From Lutispora thermophila DSM 19022 (GTDB lineage: Bacteria; Bacillota; Clostridia; Lutisporales; Lutisporaceae): a stretch of DNA of 64,000 nt. Below the pieces are notes generated by a model, which made no database searches, was not told where the DNA came from, and worked only from the letters and a program-made list of their open reading frames with translations. The stretch spans positions 311,720 to 375,719 of the forward strand of contig NZ_FQZS01000003.1 in assembly GCF_900142105.1 (NCBI RefSeq), in the 5' to 3' direction. The position numbers and the translations under genes are program-made. Shown here piece after piece: positions 51,693 through 61,412 of this stretch; the stretch's first letter is position 1, and each line of letters begins with the position of its first letter.

Positions 51693-53576
51693 ATGATAGA
51701 AATTGGTTTAAAAAACTTAGAGAAATATTACGGCGCAAATCATGTGCTGAAAGGTGTTACTTTTGAAATCATGCAAGGAGAGAGAATAGGCCTTCTGGGT
51801 AAAAACGGTGCAGGGAAAACTACCCTTTTTAAAATATTAGCGGGTGTGGAAGGTATCGATGGTGGAAGCAAAATGGTCAGAAAAGGTGCAACCGTTGGTC
51901 TTCTTGATCAGATACCTGATTTTCCAGAATCATATACAGTCTATGATGTGCTTTACTCCGCCTTTGATGATCTGATGAAAATTCATAATCAGATGAAGGA
52001 GTTGGAAAAGATAATGGAGAAAGCGGTTACAGATGCTGTTTTAAGAAGATATGGTAATCTTCAGCAGCTTTTTGAAGCTAAAGATGGATATTCCATAGAA
52101 GGCAATATAAATCGCATATGTATAGGCTTAAAGATTGACAATGATATGGCATCAAGAGAATTTAACAAGTTAAGCGGCGGTGAAAAGACAAGGATAATGC
52201 TTGGAAGGCTCATGCTGGAGAAACCGGACATACTTTTGCTTGATGAGCCGACTAATCATCTGGACTTGAGTTCCATAGAATGGCTGGAGAATTTTTTCAG
52301 TGAGTATAAAGGCACTGCTATAATAATATCTCATGACAGATATTTTTTAGACAAGGTAGTAAACAGAATTGTGGAGATAGTAGACGGAAAAGCTGAACTT
52401 TATGAAGGTAACTATTCTTACTATGTGAAAGAAAAGCAGCAGAGATATGAAATACAGCTGGCAAAATATAATGAGGAGCAAAAGAAAATAAAGCAGTTGG
52501 AAGAAGCGGCAAAGAGGATGCACGAATGGGCAAAAATAGCCGATAACGGAGCCATGCACAAGAGAGCTTTCAGCATAGAAAAGAGGATTGAGAGAATGGA
52601 AAAGACAGATAAACCTGTAAGTGAAAGAAGCATTAATGGAGGTTTCTCTCAATGTGATTTTTCAAGCAAAGATGTAGTTTTGGCTAAAGGACTTAAAAAG
52701 TATTACGGAGATAAAAAGGTTATAGAAAATCTGGATTTGCTCATTCGGAAGAATGAAAATGTAGCAATACTGGGGGATAACGGTTCAGGAAAGTCTACAT
52801 TGATTAAGATTATTACAGGGGAAGTAAAGCCTGATGGAGGAACCATAAAGTTGGGGGATAGCATGAGATTTGCCTATCTTCCACAGATTGTAACCTTTGA
52901 CAATCCAAAGCTAAGCATTTTGGAAACGGTGATTCAGGAGTTAAACATGCAGGAAGGTCCTGCAAGAAGCCTCATGGCTAAATATAAATTCAAGCAGGAA
53001 GATGTGCATAAAACAGTAGAAAATCTCTCCGGTGGTGAAAAGAGCAGGCTGAGACTTTGCATCATGATGCAGAAGGATGTGAATCTACTCATACTGGATG
53101 AGCCAACAAACCATTTGGACATTGTCTCAAGAGAATGGCTTGAGAGTGCACTGGAGGACTTCTCGGGCACACTGGTATTCGTATCCCATGACAGATACTT
53201 TATCAACAAGTTTGCAAGCAGAATATGTGAGATGGTTGACGGAAATATAGAAGACTATTATGGCGACTATGAATACTATAAGGAAAGAAAAGCAATAAAG
53301 CAGGAGCAAAAAGAATCTCTTCCGGTGAAAAAAGAAAAAGTGAAGAGAGAGAAAGGTGAAAAGCCCAATAAGAAGGAAGACGATTCTTATAAAAAGCTGG
53401 AGGAGTTAGAAAACCTGATAAACAGCCTTGAAGAAAAGCTAAAAGATATCAACATATCTATGGAAAATTCAGGTGATGATTATGAAGCATTGAGTTCACT
53501 CTATGATGAGAAAACAACCATTGAAGAAGAACTTGACACCCTATATGAACAATGGGTTTCACTGAATGATATATAG
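51693..53576 (+). CDS. ABC-F family ATPase (ribosomal protection/translation factor type)
   Basis: 627 residues, two ABC domains and no membrane segment. The first domain has Walker A GKNGAGKTTLFKI, signature LSGGEKTRIMLGRL and Walker B ILLLDEPTNHLD. The second has GDNGSGKSTLIKI, LSGGEKSRLRLCIM and LLILDEPTNHLD. The interdomain linker (about 235-320) is helical, and a charged coiled-coil tail (about 560-627) ends the protein. ABC-F proteins bind the ribosomal E site. Some rescue translation; others expel antibiotics from the peptidyl-transferase centre. The elaborate leader favours an antibiotic-induced protection role. ATG at 51693 follows GGAAGGGAG. Confidence 0.92.
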   Translation: MIEIGLKNLEKYYGANHVLKGVTFEIMQGERIGLLGKNGAGKTTLFKILAGVEGIDGGSKMVRKGATVGLLDQIPDFPESYTVYDVLYSAFDDLMKIHNQMKELEKIMEKAVTDAVLRRYGNLQQLFEAKDGYSIEGNINRICIGLKIDNDMASREFNKLSGGEKTRIMLGRLMLEKPDILLLDEPTNHLDLSSIEWLENFFSEYKGTAIIISHDRYFLDKVVNRIVEIVDGKAELYEGNYSYYVKEKQQRYEIQLAKYNEEQKKIKQLEEAAKRMHEWAKIADNGAMHKRAFSIEKRIERMEKTDKPVSERSINGGFSQCDFSSKDVVLAKGLKKYYGDKKVIENLDLLIRKNENVAILGDNGSGKSTLIKIITGEVKPDGGTIKLGDSMRFAYLPQIVTFDNPKLSILETVIQELNMQEGPARSLMAKYKFKQEDVHKTVENLSGGEKSRLRLCIMMQKDVNLLILDEPTNHLDIVSREWLESALEDFSGTLVFVSHDRYFINKFASRICEMVDGNIEDYYGDYEYYKERKAIKQEQKESLPVKKEKVKREKGEKPNKKEDDSYKKLEELENLINSLEEKLKDINISMENSGDDYEALSSLYDEKTTIEEELDTLYEQWVSLNDI

Positions 53577-53605
53577 CAGCATGGCAAACGTCATGCTGCA
53601 TTTTT
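53576..53605 (+). terminator. Intrinsic terminator after ABC-F gene
   Basis: Perfect 8-bp stem GCAGCATG / CATGCTGC with an 8-nt loop, followed by ATTTTTG; it starts at the stop codon. Confidence 0.85.
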
Positions 53606-54090
53606 GTGGTAATGTTACAGAATTAGAGATAATATGTAGAAATAACCAATATTATATGGTATATTTATTGTAATAAGTAAAAGTATGGAAAGTATTGAGT
53701 GTCAATACGGCGGAAAATAGGACAAGCTATATTTAAAAATAGACTTAGAGAGACTATTTCCCGGGCAAATTTGTAAAGAAAAGTATATTTTTGTTGCTTG
53801 CAACATTCATTAGCAACACATAAACATGCGTATGTCTACGTCTGTAATACATAATAGGCTAAGGGAAAATTATGAGCTTCTTCACAAGCTAATTAATACT
53901 CTATATAAATTATCTTACTTCTTTGAAATATAAGAAGATGTAAAAATAGCAGGGTAATATATATAAGCTATTTTGCTTTATTAGCTATGCATGAGTTCCA
54001 TATTCAATATTCAATTTAGATTTTTTATAACTTATAAAAATATAAGGATGTACTCTATGCTCTAAATAACACGATGATAATTTAAAGGAG
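53606..54090. other. AT-rich intergenic region
   Basis: About 485 bp without coding potential. One weak hairpin (AAAATAGC with GCTATTTT, around 53946-53978) is visible. It marks the entry into the very AT-rich accessory region; no integrase, att-like repeat or tRNA was seen. Confidence 0.5.
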
Positions 54091-54100
54091 GAAAAAATCA

Positions 54101-54226
54101 GTGTGTGATCACATCACATTTGTGTTCTTAAAAGGAGCTGCTTTAAGTGGATTAGTATCAAGATTATTAAAATATTTTATACAATTACTAAACAGGAGGG
54201 ATATATATGAGGTTTGCTTGGGTTAA
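54101..54226 (+). CDS. 41-codon ORF overlapping the dGTPase start
   Basis: GTG follows AAAGGAGG at 11-nt spacing. The ORF encodes a 41-residue basic, partly hydrophobic peptide (GAALSGLVSRLLKYFIQLL in the middle). It ends 20 nt inside the dGTPase gene in another frame, and the dGTPase ribosome site (ACAGGAGGG) lies within it. Translational coupling to the next gene is therefore possible. It resembles neither a known toxin nor a leader I can name. Confidence 0.45.
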   Translation: MCDHITFVFLKGAALSGLVSRLLKYFIQLLNRRDIYEVCLG

Positions 54227-55658
54227 AGCTGACGAGAAAAATGCGATAAGATTTTTTAATGAAAATGAACATTCAATAAGAACAAAGTTTGAGAGAGATA
54301 GAGATAGGATACTTTATTCAAAGGCATTTAGAAGATTAAGTGGTAAAACTCAAATTTTTATATCAGGATATGATGATCATGCTAGAACGAGGCTTATACA
54401 TACTCTTGAAGTTGCTCAAATAGCTAAAACAATTGGGAAGAATTTAGGATTAGATTTAGATTTAATTGAAGCTATAGCTATAGGCCATGATATTGGTCAT
54501 ACACCGTTTGGACATGCTGGTGAAAGGGCACTAAACTTAATTATGAATAATTGTGAAACGCTTAACAAGTTTGGGGTTAAGTTAAAGGATAGCGATAAAG
54601 GGTTTAAGCATAATTTTCAAGGAGTTCGCCAAGTTGTAGATATTGAAAGTATTTCTAATAATTACAAAGGTCTTAATTTAACCAATTATACATTATGTGG
54701 AATATTAATTCATAGCAAGTATAATGCAAAAATGAAGTGTAAAAATGATTTAGTAAAAGATAAAGATAAGAGTACGAGCGATGAAACCATTTGTAATTAT
54801 AGAAGCAAACGAAAAAAATGTAATAGTGAAGGTAATTTACTGTTCAATTATTATAAAAAATATATAGATTTAATAAAAATAGATAACTCTTGGACTATAG
54901 AAGCGTTAGTAGTTAAAATTGCTGATGAAATAGCACAAAGACATCATGATGTTGAGGATGGATTAATTGCTGGATTAATAAAATCTGCAGATCTTTATGA
55001 TGTGTTCATAGATATATTTAGAAAATATATGACAAAAGAAGATATTAGAATATTGGAAGCGATAAAAAATGAAACAGATTTAGAACTATTATTGCCATTA
55101 TATTCAAAGCTAATAGTCAATTTTTTTGTAATGAATCTCATTAATCAATCTAAAGTTAATATTAGAAATTTAATAATTAATTTTGATATAAAGTCAAACG
55201 AAGATTTTCATCATCTAAAGTCACAAATTTATAACAAAGTAGATATTAGCAAATTAATTAACTATGATAAAGAGCTTTATGAATTAGAAGATGAATTTCA
55301 AGACTATTTGTATAATTCGATACTAAATTCTCATAAAGTACAGAGCATGGATGGAAAGGCATATTATATTATTAGACAGTTATTTAAAGCATACTTATCA
55401 AATCCACAGCAATTACCGGATATTGTAATACAAAATTTTTTTAATGACATAATTAAGAATGGAATGTTTGAGAAAAGTGAAATGACAGTTGGAGAAATGA
55501 GGACAGTGCTAAGAAAAAATTATGATCAAAATCCTTATGATGGATGGAAGGCTCTACTCTTAAGGAATATTACTGATTATATTGCTGAAATGACAGATAA
55601 TATGGCATATGAACAATATAATTTGCTTTATGGGCCCACAAAGAACTATAGATTATAA
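54207..55658 (+). CDS. dgt: dGTP triphosphohydrolase-like HD-domain protein
   Basis: 483 residues. The N-terminal FERDRDRILYSKAFRRLSGKTQIF and the HD metal site (HTLEVAQIAKTIGKNLGL, then AIGHDIGHTPFGHAGE near residues 92-105) are diagnostic of dGTPases. A second conserved histidine region is RHHDVEDG. The enzyme cleaves dGTP to deoxyguanosine and triphosphate. Besides nucleotide homeostasis, bacterial dGTPases can act in phage defence by depleting dNTPs, and the neighbours here (HEPN proteins, AbiGi) fit that. Codon use is extremely AT-rich compared with the core genes to the left. Confidence 0.92.
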   Translation: MRFAWVKADEKNAIRFFNENEHSIRTKFERDRDRILYSKAFRRLSGKTQIFISGYDDHARTRLIHTLEVAQIAKTIGKNLGLDLDLIEAIAIGHDIGHTPFGHAGERALNLIMNNCETLNKFGVKLKDSDKGFKHNFQGVRQVVDIESISNNYKGLNLTNYTLCGILIHSKYNAKMKCKNDLVKDKDKSTSDETICNYRSKRKKCNSEGNLLFNYYKKYIDLIKIDNSWTIEALVVKIADEIAQRHHDVEDGLIAGLIKSADLYDVFIDIFRKYMTKEDIRILEAIKNETDLELLLPLYSKLIVNFFVMNLINQSKVNIRNLIINFDIKSNEDFHHLKSQIYNKVDISKLINYDKELYELEDEFQDYLYNSILNSHKVQSMDGKAYYIIRQLFKAYLSNPQQLPDIVIQNFFNDIIKNGMFEKSEMTVGEMRTVLRKNYDQNPYDGWKALLLRNITDYIAEMTDNMAYEQYNLLYGPTKNYRL

Positions 55659-55833
55659 GAGAGCAGATATTATAGTTGTATCTGACACAGTGAAACTATT
55701 TATGATATTTGGACAAGTATCTAAGAAGGGTATCCACCATGCTTGCAAAATATGATTTATCTTAGGTAAAGATATGACAGGCATATTAGATATTCAACAA
55801 TGTTAAAGTAAAATTAGAAGGGATAATTATATT

Positions 55834-56483
55834 ATGAATAAGTTTACCGAGATTTTTAATAAAAATTCTATTAAAATAAACAAGGAGTTTATAAACATTA
55901 TATTACTTATAGATAGAGTTTTTGATATAGAAATAGAACTTTTTGAATTAATAGGTTGGACTGTTAAACCTGAAATTCAAGCAATAAAAAAAATTACACT
56001 GTTACCATGAGTGGCTTTTATAAAAGTCTATTAAGTATTTATAGTGCTTATGATTTAAATATAAAAGGACAATATGGGTCAGCCAGAATACTTCTTAGAC
56101 ATGCTTTTGAATACTTATTACTTGCGAAGTATTGCAGTTTAAGTAAAAATTATATATTAATCAAAAAATGGGAAAATGGGGAGGATATTTATTTAGGAAG
56201 AGAAATTATTCCTCATCTAACAGAGTCTTTACAAAAAAGATTTAAAAATTTTTGGAAATTATTGTGTCAGTTCACACATGCTTCTGTTTATTCGCAGCAG
56301 GTACAAATTGATGCAGAAAAAAATGAAATGGATATTAACTTGAACTTTTCATTTATTATAGCTTTTTTGGAGATGAATTATCATCTCTTAAATAGACATG
56401 TTATTAACAACTCTATGAAATTCTATTTTGAAAGTTATGCTAAAGGAAATGAGATACATAAATTCAAACAGCTTAAACTTTAA
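55834..56483 (+). pseudogene. HEPN/DUF5677-like helical protein split by a frameshift in an A8 run
   Basis: The first frame starts at ATG 55834 behind AGAAGGG and ends at TGA 56010. The second frame overlaps at 56007 (ATGA) and runs to 56483. Switching frames at the A8 tract (55986-55993) gives a smooth protein, VKPEIQAIKKNYTVTMSGFY, of ~216 residues. The C-terminal part has GQYGSARILLRHAFEYLLLAKYC, the helical pattern of HEPN-like or DUF5677 families. One inserted A would restore the gene, so this may be a sequencing error, decay, or slippage-based phase variation. Confidence 0.65.
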
Positions 56484-56786
56484 AATGAGAAAGTTATTTA
56501 AAGACTCAAAAAGATTATTGTCGAAAGAAACAAAAAATATAATAAAAGATTATATATCAACTTGGAATATAAAACCATAGAAATTATATTACATAATTTA
56601 TATTGAATTGATTTGTAATAATAAGAGATTTATATGACATGTATTTACTGAAAGGTTATAGTGGATAAATATCTAAATGCAACTTTTTTCAATTACGACT
56701 CTAAGATTGTTACTTTAAGGGTCTAGCTATTAAAATATTAATACATTATTCAAAACCACTAGTAAGTATAAAAATACGGAGGAAAT
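56484..56786 (+). other. Intergenic region
   Basis: About 300 bp, strongly AT-rich. A 31-codon ORF starts at 56485, directly after the preceding stop, but has no ribosome site. It may be part of the decayed gene upstream. Nothing else is recognised apart from the GGAGG site for the gene at 56787. Confidence 0.4.
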
Positions 56787-57743
56787 ATGAAAGAAAAATT
56801 TGCATTTATTGCTTTTAGTGAAAGCTCATCAAAAATTAATGAAGAAATATATTTATCTGATGAATTAAAAATATATCCTAGAATGCCATTCAATATAGAT
56901 GATTACTGGGAAAAATGGCTAGGAGCCATAAAAATAAGTGCAATTAAAAATTCAAACCTTGTTATTTACAGCAGCAAGATAACAGATAATCCAGATATAA
57001 TTGATCAAGGACATGAATATGTTAAACGAAGAGTTCTTGAATTTTATTATTCATTAGCTCTTTATGGTGTTCCAAGATATTCTGAAGCTAATATGATTAT
57101 TGGATCAATTAATGAAGAAAGTGTCTCTATAAGAGGATTTTCATATTTGGATTATTTTCATTTTGTTTACAATGGTAATCCTAAAATTATTAACAAAATG
57201 GATATATTTGAGATTTATAAAATATATAAAGTATTATCTCAGATATATAGTGAATCTAATATTAAGCAAGACAAATATTTTAGGATAAGATATGGACTAA
57301 ATGCATATTTTAAAGCGATTAAAGAAAAAGAAAATTATTACAGAATCTCTCAATTAGTTAGAGCTATTGAAGCATTAATAAAACCTAGGATTGGTAAGAC
57401 AAAGAAAGATTTTGCCCATAGATGTAAAACCTTTGTAATTCCAAATCCGGATAGCGAAGCAATTCTTCAAGAGATTTATGAATTAAGGAATAAAGTAGAA
57501 CATATTCATCCTCTTACAGAAGTATTTCCAACCATGTCAAGAGACGTTGCATCAGAAATAATAGATTCCCATGTAAGAAAGCTTGAGGAGATTGCAAGAA
57601 ACATATATATAAAACTGTTTTTAAATCCTGATTTGCTGGATAGGTTTTTGAATAATAATTCAATTGACAAATTTTGGTCATTAAGCGATCAAGAAAGAGA
57701 TAAATTATGGGGAAGTAAATTAGACATTAAAACGATCAAGTAA
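56787..57743 (+). CDS. ApeA-like HEPN-domain protein
   Basis: 318 residues. The N-terminal ~170 residues are a mixed alpha/beta region without a recognised fold. The C-terminal part is an ApeA-type HEPN domain: YYRISQLVRAIEALIKP, DFAHRCKTFV, then EIYELRNKVEHIHP. The RNKVEH segment near 233-238 fits the Rx4-6H motif of HEPN ribonucleases. These proteins often cut tRNA or mRNA and cause abortive infection. ACGGAGGA precedes the ATG. The position between a dGTPase and an AbiGi-like gene supports a defence role, which is inference. Confidence 0.75.
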   Translation: MKEKFAFIAFSESSSKINEEIYLSDELKIYPRMPFNIDDYWEKWLGAIKISAIKNSNLVIYSSKITDNPDIIDQGHEYVKRRVLEFYYSLALYGVPRYSEANMIIGSINEESVSIRGFSYLDYFHFVYNGNPKIINKMDIFEIYKIYKVLSQIYSESNIKQDKYFRIRYGLNAYFKAIKEKENYYRISQLVRAIEALIKPRIGKTKKDFAHRCKTFVIPNPDSEAILQEIYELRNKVEHIHPLTEVFPTMSRDVASEIIDSHVRKLEEIARNIYIKLFLNPDLLDRFLNNNSIDKFWSLSDQERDKLWGSKLDIKTIK

Positions 57744-57926
57744 TCATAAGCATGTTGACTCCTTATATAGTAGGATCTTTCGTGCTGGCAGGATAAGCTT
57801 CGGAATAGAGTCGGTAAATATGTCTTCGCTGAGATAGGAGTTATCTAGAATTCACATATGTCGGTTATGTGAAAACTTCATCCTCAATAATTGCTTTATG
57901 TTAATAAAGTAAATAGGAGGTAGAAT

Positions 57927-58706
57927 ATGTCGAGATTAAGCTCGGAAACTTTATTTCATTATGTAAGAAAAAAGGAATATTTAATTAGTATACTTAAGAA
58001 TAATTTTCGCCCGAGGTATGTAATAGAAAAGTTTACTGTTGAATCAGGAGAGTTGATTAAAGCTGCTTTACCAATGCTTTGCTTTTGTGATATTACACTT
58101 TCAAGTATTGATGAACACGTGAAGTGGTATGGTAGATATGGTATTGGGATGAAGAAAGAATGGGCTTTAAAGAAAGGATTAACTCCAGTTCATTATTACA
58201 ATCCAGAATCGCATGCTATGAAATATCTATCAAAAGCATTACTTTATATGAGACAGAAATTGAACAATGGAGAAAGTAATCCTGATTTAATATCAGATTA
58301 TTATAATCTATGGTTTATGAAACCTTATATAGGAATGCAGTTTAATAGATTTGAGAAAAGTATTTCACCGAAAAAGTATTATGACGAAAGAGAATAGCGC
58401 TATATCCCATCAATCGATGAATTAAAGAGATTGGATGAGGGATTAAAGGTGTGGATTTTAGGTGATGAACTGGTTAGGTTTGAAAATGATGATTCATACA
58501 AGAATTACTTGAATAGAAGAATCGATGATTCAATTAGCCTAGATTTTTCTCCTCAAGATATATCGTATATTATAATCGACAAAGAGCAAGAACGTTCTGA
58601 AATAATTAAAGCTATTAAGGAAGCTAAAAGTCGTTTTGATACAGATACAAAAGAGCTTGTATTTAGTAAAATCATAAGTCTTGAACAGATTCTAAATGAT
58701 TTTTAA
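57927..58706 (+). pseudogene. AbiGi-like abortive-infection protein, interrupted by an amber codon
   Basis: The frame opens at ATG 57927 behind AGGAGGT and meets TAG at 58395-58397, then runs on in the same frame to 58706. The first part is AbiGi-like: LFHYVRKKEYLISILKNNF, LPMLCFCDITLSSIDEHV and YGRYGIGMKKEWALKKGL. Across the stop it reads KKYYDERE, stop, RYIPSIDELKRLDEG. The family normally has DEREWRY here, so TGG to TAG at one base is the obvious lesion. In lactococci AbiGi partners with the toxin AbiGii; no AbiGii-like gene is next to it. The full length would be ~259 residues. Confidence 0.8.
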
Positions 58707-58960
58707 TTAAAAGATATGTGCAAATACTTCGCATAATCCGTATATTTGTAAAAATATTCGATAAGGCATATTATATATGCGAGCCACACACTTTATTAAG
58801 AATATTACAAAGGTAATTCTTTTTGTGTCATGATCAGGGACAAAGTAGAAACTAGATGTTATATGAAACTAAGATATAAGGATTTTTTTAAAAGTTTTTG
58901 AAATAAAGCAAACCATATGATAATGATAAAGAGACTAATAATTCTTTAGGAGAATGATTA

Positions 58961-59476
58961 ATGAGTAAAGTTATTATATTCAGAGGAAAGGCAGCTACAG
59001 GGAAAACTTTTGTAACGAATTATCTAAGTAAGAAACTTAATATTGCAGTTATCCGTAAAGATGATATTTATGATAGTTTGTCAATGTATAATCTGGAACA
59101 CTCAATAAATAATAGTGCTACATATGATATTATTGCAAAAATTATTCAGACTAATATAGATATTGGCAGTGATGTAATTGTTGATATTAGCTTAGCTCAT
59201 AATCCATATTATGAACAGTTCTTATCAAAAATCGATTTTAAGAATTCAAAAGTTTATCAGTTCCTATGTATTTGCAGCGATAAAGAGGAATGGTGTAAAA
59301 GAATAGAAAAGAGATTGGCTAATCCTTTGCCCAATCAACTTTTCAAAAGTGCAAAAGAGGCAGATGAGTATTATAACAAACTTAATATTGAACCATTAGA
59401 AAAAGAGATTGTTATTGATAGTATAGATGATATATCTGTTATCTTAGAGAGAATTTATGATGTACTAAAGTTCTGA
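58961..59476 (+). CDS. P-loop kinase (AAA_33/zeta-toxin-like)
   Basis: 171 residues. Walker A is FRGKAATGKTFVTNYL at residues ~7-22. AVIRKDDIYDSL follows as the second substrate-binding segment, and VIVDISLAH is the Walker B strand. The CSDKEEWCKRIEKRL segment resembles the lid of small-molecule kinases. Such proteins phosphorylate nucleosides, sugars or antibiotics; zeta toxins share the fold. No antitoxin gene is adjacent. TTAGGAGAA precedes the start. Confidence 0.75.
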   Translation: MSKVIIFRGKAATGKTFVTNYLSKKLNIAVIRKDDIYDSLSMYNLEHSINNSATYDIIAKIIQTNIDIGSDVIVDISLAHNPYYEQFLSKIDFKNSKVYQFLCICSDKEEWCKRIEKRLANPLPNQLFKSAKEADEYYNKLNIEPLEKEIVIDSIDDISVILERIYDVLKF

Positions 59477-59567
59477 CAGATATTATTGTTAATAAAGACG
59501 CTAGTATTCAGGCTGTTTTAGTGTGCGAAAGATACAACCATTTGAGTTATTGTGGAGGTTATATTTC

Positions 59568-60002
59568 ATGATAAGACAAGCAGGTATAAATGACAGTAGA
59601 GTCGTTGCAGAATTGGCAATATTATTATGGCCGGATAATGAAGTTAATGATTTAGAAAAAGAGATGATAAATAGCATTACTTCAGAGGATGGGGCAGTTT
59701 TTATATATTATAGTGAAACTACGCCAGTTGGGTTTGCACAATGCAGCTTAAGATACGATTATGTGGAGGGAACAGAAAGCAGTCCTGTTGGCTATTTAGA
59801 AGGTATCTATGTAAAGGATGAGTACCGTAAAAAAGGGATAGGGAAAAAACTCCTCATCCAATGTGAAGAATGGGCAAAAAGTAAAGGGTGCAGTGAGTTT
59901 GCCAGCGATTGTGAACTAGATAATACGGAGAGTTTAAAGTTTCATTTGCAAGTTGGTTTTGAGGAAGCCAATAGAATAATCTGTTTTAAGAAAAATCTAT
60001 AA
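59568..60002 (+). CDS. Aminoglycoside 6'-N-acetyltransferase-like GNAT protein
   Basis: 144 residues. The start MIRQAGINDSRVVAELAILLWPDNE, the central VGFAQCSLRYDYVEGTESSP, GYLEGIYVKDEYRKKGIGKKLL (acetyl-CoA loop) and FASDCELDNTESLKFHLQVGF match AAC(6') enzymes of the AAC(6')-Ii/-Iy style. These acetylate the 6'-amino group of aminoglycosides such as kanamycin or tobramycin. Chromosomal homologues do not always give resistance. ATG at 59568 follows TGGAGG; an upstream in-frame GTG is not needed. Confidence 0.82.
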   Translation: MIRQAGINDSRVVAELAILLWPDNEVNDLEKEMINSITSEDGAVFIYYSETTPVGFAQCSLRYDYVEGTESSPVGYLEGIYVKDEYRKKGIGKKLLIQCEEWAKSKGCSEFASDCELDNTESLKFHLQVGFEEANRIICFKKNL

Positions 60003-60038
60003 GGATAACATAATATAAGCAGATAAGGGGACAAGGAA

Positions 60039-60545
60039 ATGAACATTCAAATTAAGGAATTACCAGATGATTTGTTTTTAACTACTGCAAAAATGATTAC
60101 AAAATTAATGAATTATCATAGGAAGTTAAATAATGCTCCAAAAGAATATTGGCAAACTGATGAAGAATCTCAAGAAACTTTAAGAGAGTGGATTCAGGAA
60201 GGGTCAGTATATAATGTGTTTTTGGATAACGAAGTGGTAGGATTTTTTTATGTTAGATTTGGTGGACAAAATGCAGCATGGTTGGAGGATTTATTCATAC
60301 TAGAGCAATATAGAAATAAAGGTATCGGAAGATATGCTATGAAAAAATTGGACGAGCTAATGATTGAGAAAAACGTGGTGGCCATATTTGTTGATGTTAT
60401 ACCGAGAAATACTGGTGCTATTAAACTGTATAGAGAATTGGGATTTGATCATCTAAATTTGATTCAATTGAGGAAGAACTATGATAAAAGGTTAGACAAA
60501 GAAGATGAAGTAGAAATATTAGGATTCAATTTTAAAAAGTATTAG
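60039..60545 (+). CDS. GNAT acetyltransferase
   Basis: 168 residues. The acetyl-CoA motif is WLEDLFILEQYRNKGIGRYAM, followed by VDVIPRNTGAIKLYRELGFD, the usual C-terminal wing. The first ~60 residues are family-specific and not informative about the substrate. AAGGAA precedes the ATG. It is one of four acetyltransferases in this window and probably acts on a small amine. Confidence 0.85.
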   Translation: MNIQIKELPDDLFLTTAKMITKLMNYHRKLNNAPKEYWQTDEESQETLREWIQEGSVYNVFLDNEVVGFFYVRFGGQNAAWLEDLFILEQYRNKGIGRYAMKKLDELMIEKNVVAIFVDVIPRNTGAIKLYRELGFDHLNLIQLRKNYDKRLDKEDEVEILGFNFKKY

Positions 60546-60615
60546 TGAACTTATTTATTATTATAGTCAGACATAATCTATAAAGATTCAATAATCCTAT
60601 GGAGGTGATTTTGTA

Positions 60616-61375
60616 TTGGATCAAATAGCACAATATTATGAAGGATATGATGAGGAATCTAGATTGATTAAGGATAATTCTCATAAAGTGGAGTTTATTA
60701 CAACGATTCATACACTGGACGATAAAATAAAAAAAGGTGCTAGAATATTAGAAGTAGGAGCTAGAACTGGAAGATATTCATTTTATTACCTCGATGAAGG
60801 ACATGCAGTAACAGCTTTAGATATTGTACCTAAGAATGTTGAAATAATGAAAGAAAAGCTAAAGCAATCAATGCAAGGAATTTATCCCAATTTGATTCAA
60901 ATACTTTTGACGCTGTTTTATGTCTAGGGCCTATTTATCATCTTCCAAAATCAGAAGATAAAATTAAATGTATAGGTGAAAGCATAAGAGTATTGAAGCC
61001 AGGCGGTATTTTGGCTGTTGCTTATATAAACAGGTATGCTGCATATGTTGTTCATATAAGTAGAGATAAGAACTATATTAATGATGAATCTTTAAGTAAT
61101 ATAGCTGAATGTGGAATGGAATTCAAGCATGATGAAGTCAAAAATTGTTTTATTTTTCAACCTACGATGAGATGGAAGAAACTATGGCTAGTTTTGATGT
61201 AGATAAGCTAGAACATGTTGGGACCGACGGGATAGTTCACATGATGAGGGATAATATCAACGCTTTAGATGAAGATGAGTTTAAGAAATGGCTGGACTAT
61301 CACTTTATGACATATAGCAATCCAACTCTTATAGGATATAGCCTGCATAATTTGTATGTATGCAAGAAAAAGTAG
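60616..61375 (+). pseudogene. Class I SAM-dependent methyltransferase, two frameshifts
   Basis: TTG at 60616 behind GGAGGTG opens the frame. The SAM-binding motif ILEVGARTGRYSFYYLDEG lies at ~45-65. Near 60880 the frame breaks; the next frame continues FDAVLCLGPIYHLPKSEDK and VLKPGGILAVAYINRY. A second break near 61150 is followed by FYFSTYDEMEETMASFD to 61375. Each break is explained by one missing base, in a GGAA(A)TTT and a T-run context. The assembled protein (~253 residues) resembles small-molecule methyltransferases of the UbiE/BioC type. As sequenced it cannot be functional. Confidence 0.75.
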
Positions 61376-61412
61376 CCATAAAAATACCTAATAATTTTAA
61401 GGAGAAGACTAA

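Noticed and set aside
57744-57926. Possible small RNA between the HEPN and AbiGi-like genes
   Set aside because: An 8-bp hairpin (TTCACATA/TATGTGAA) is visible but there is no promoter-terminator pair; not enough to call.
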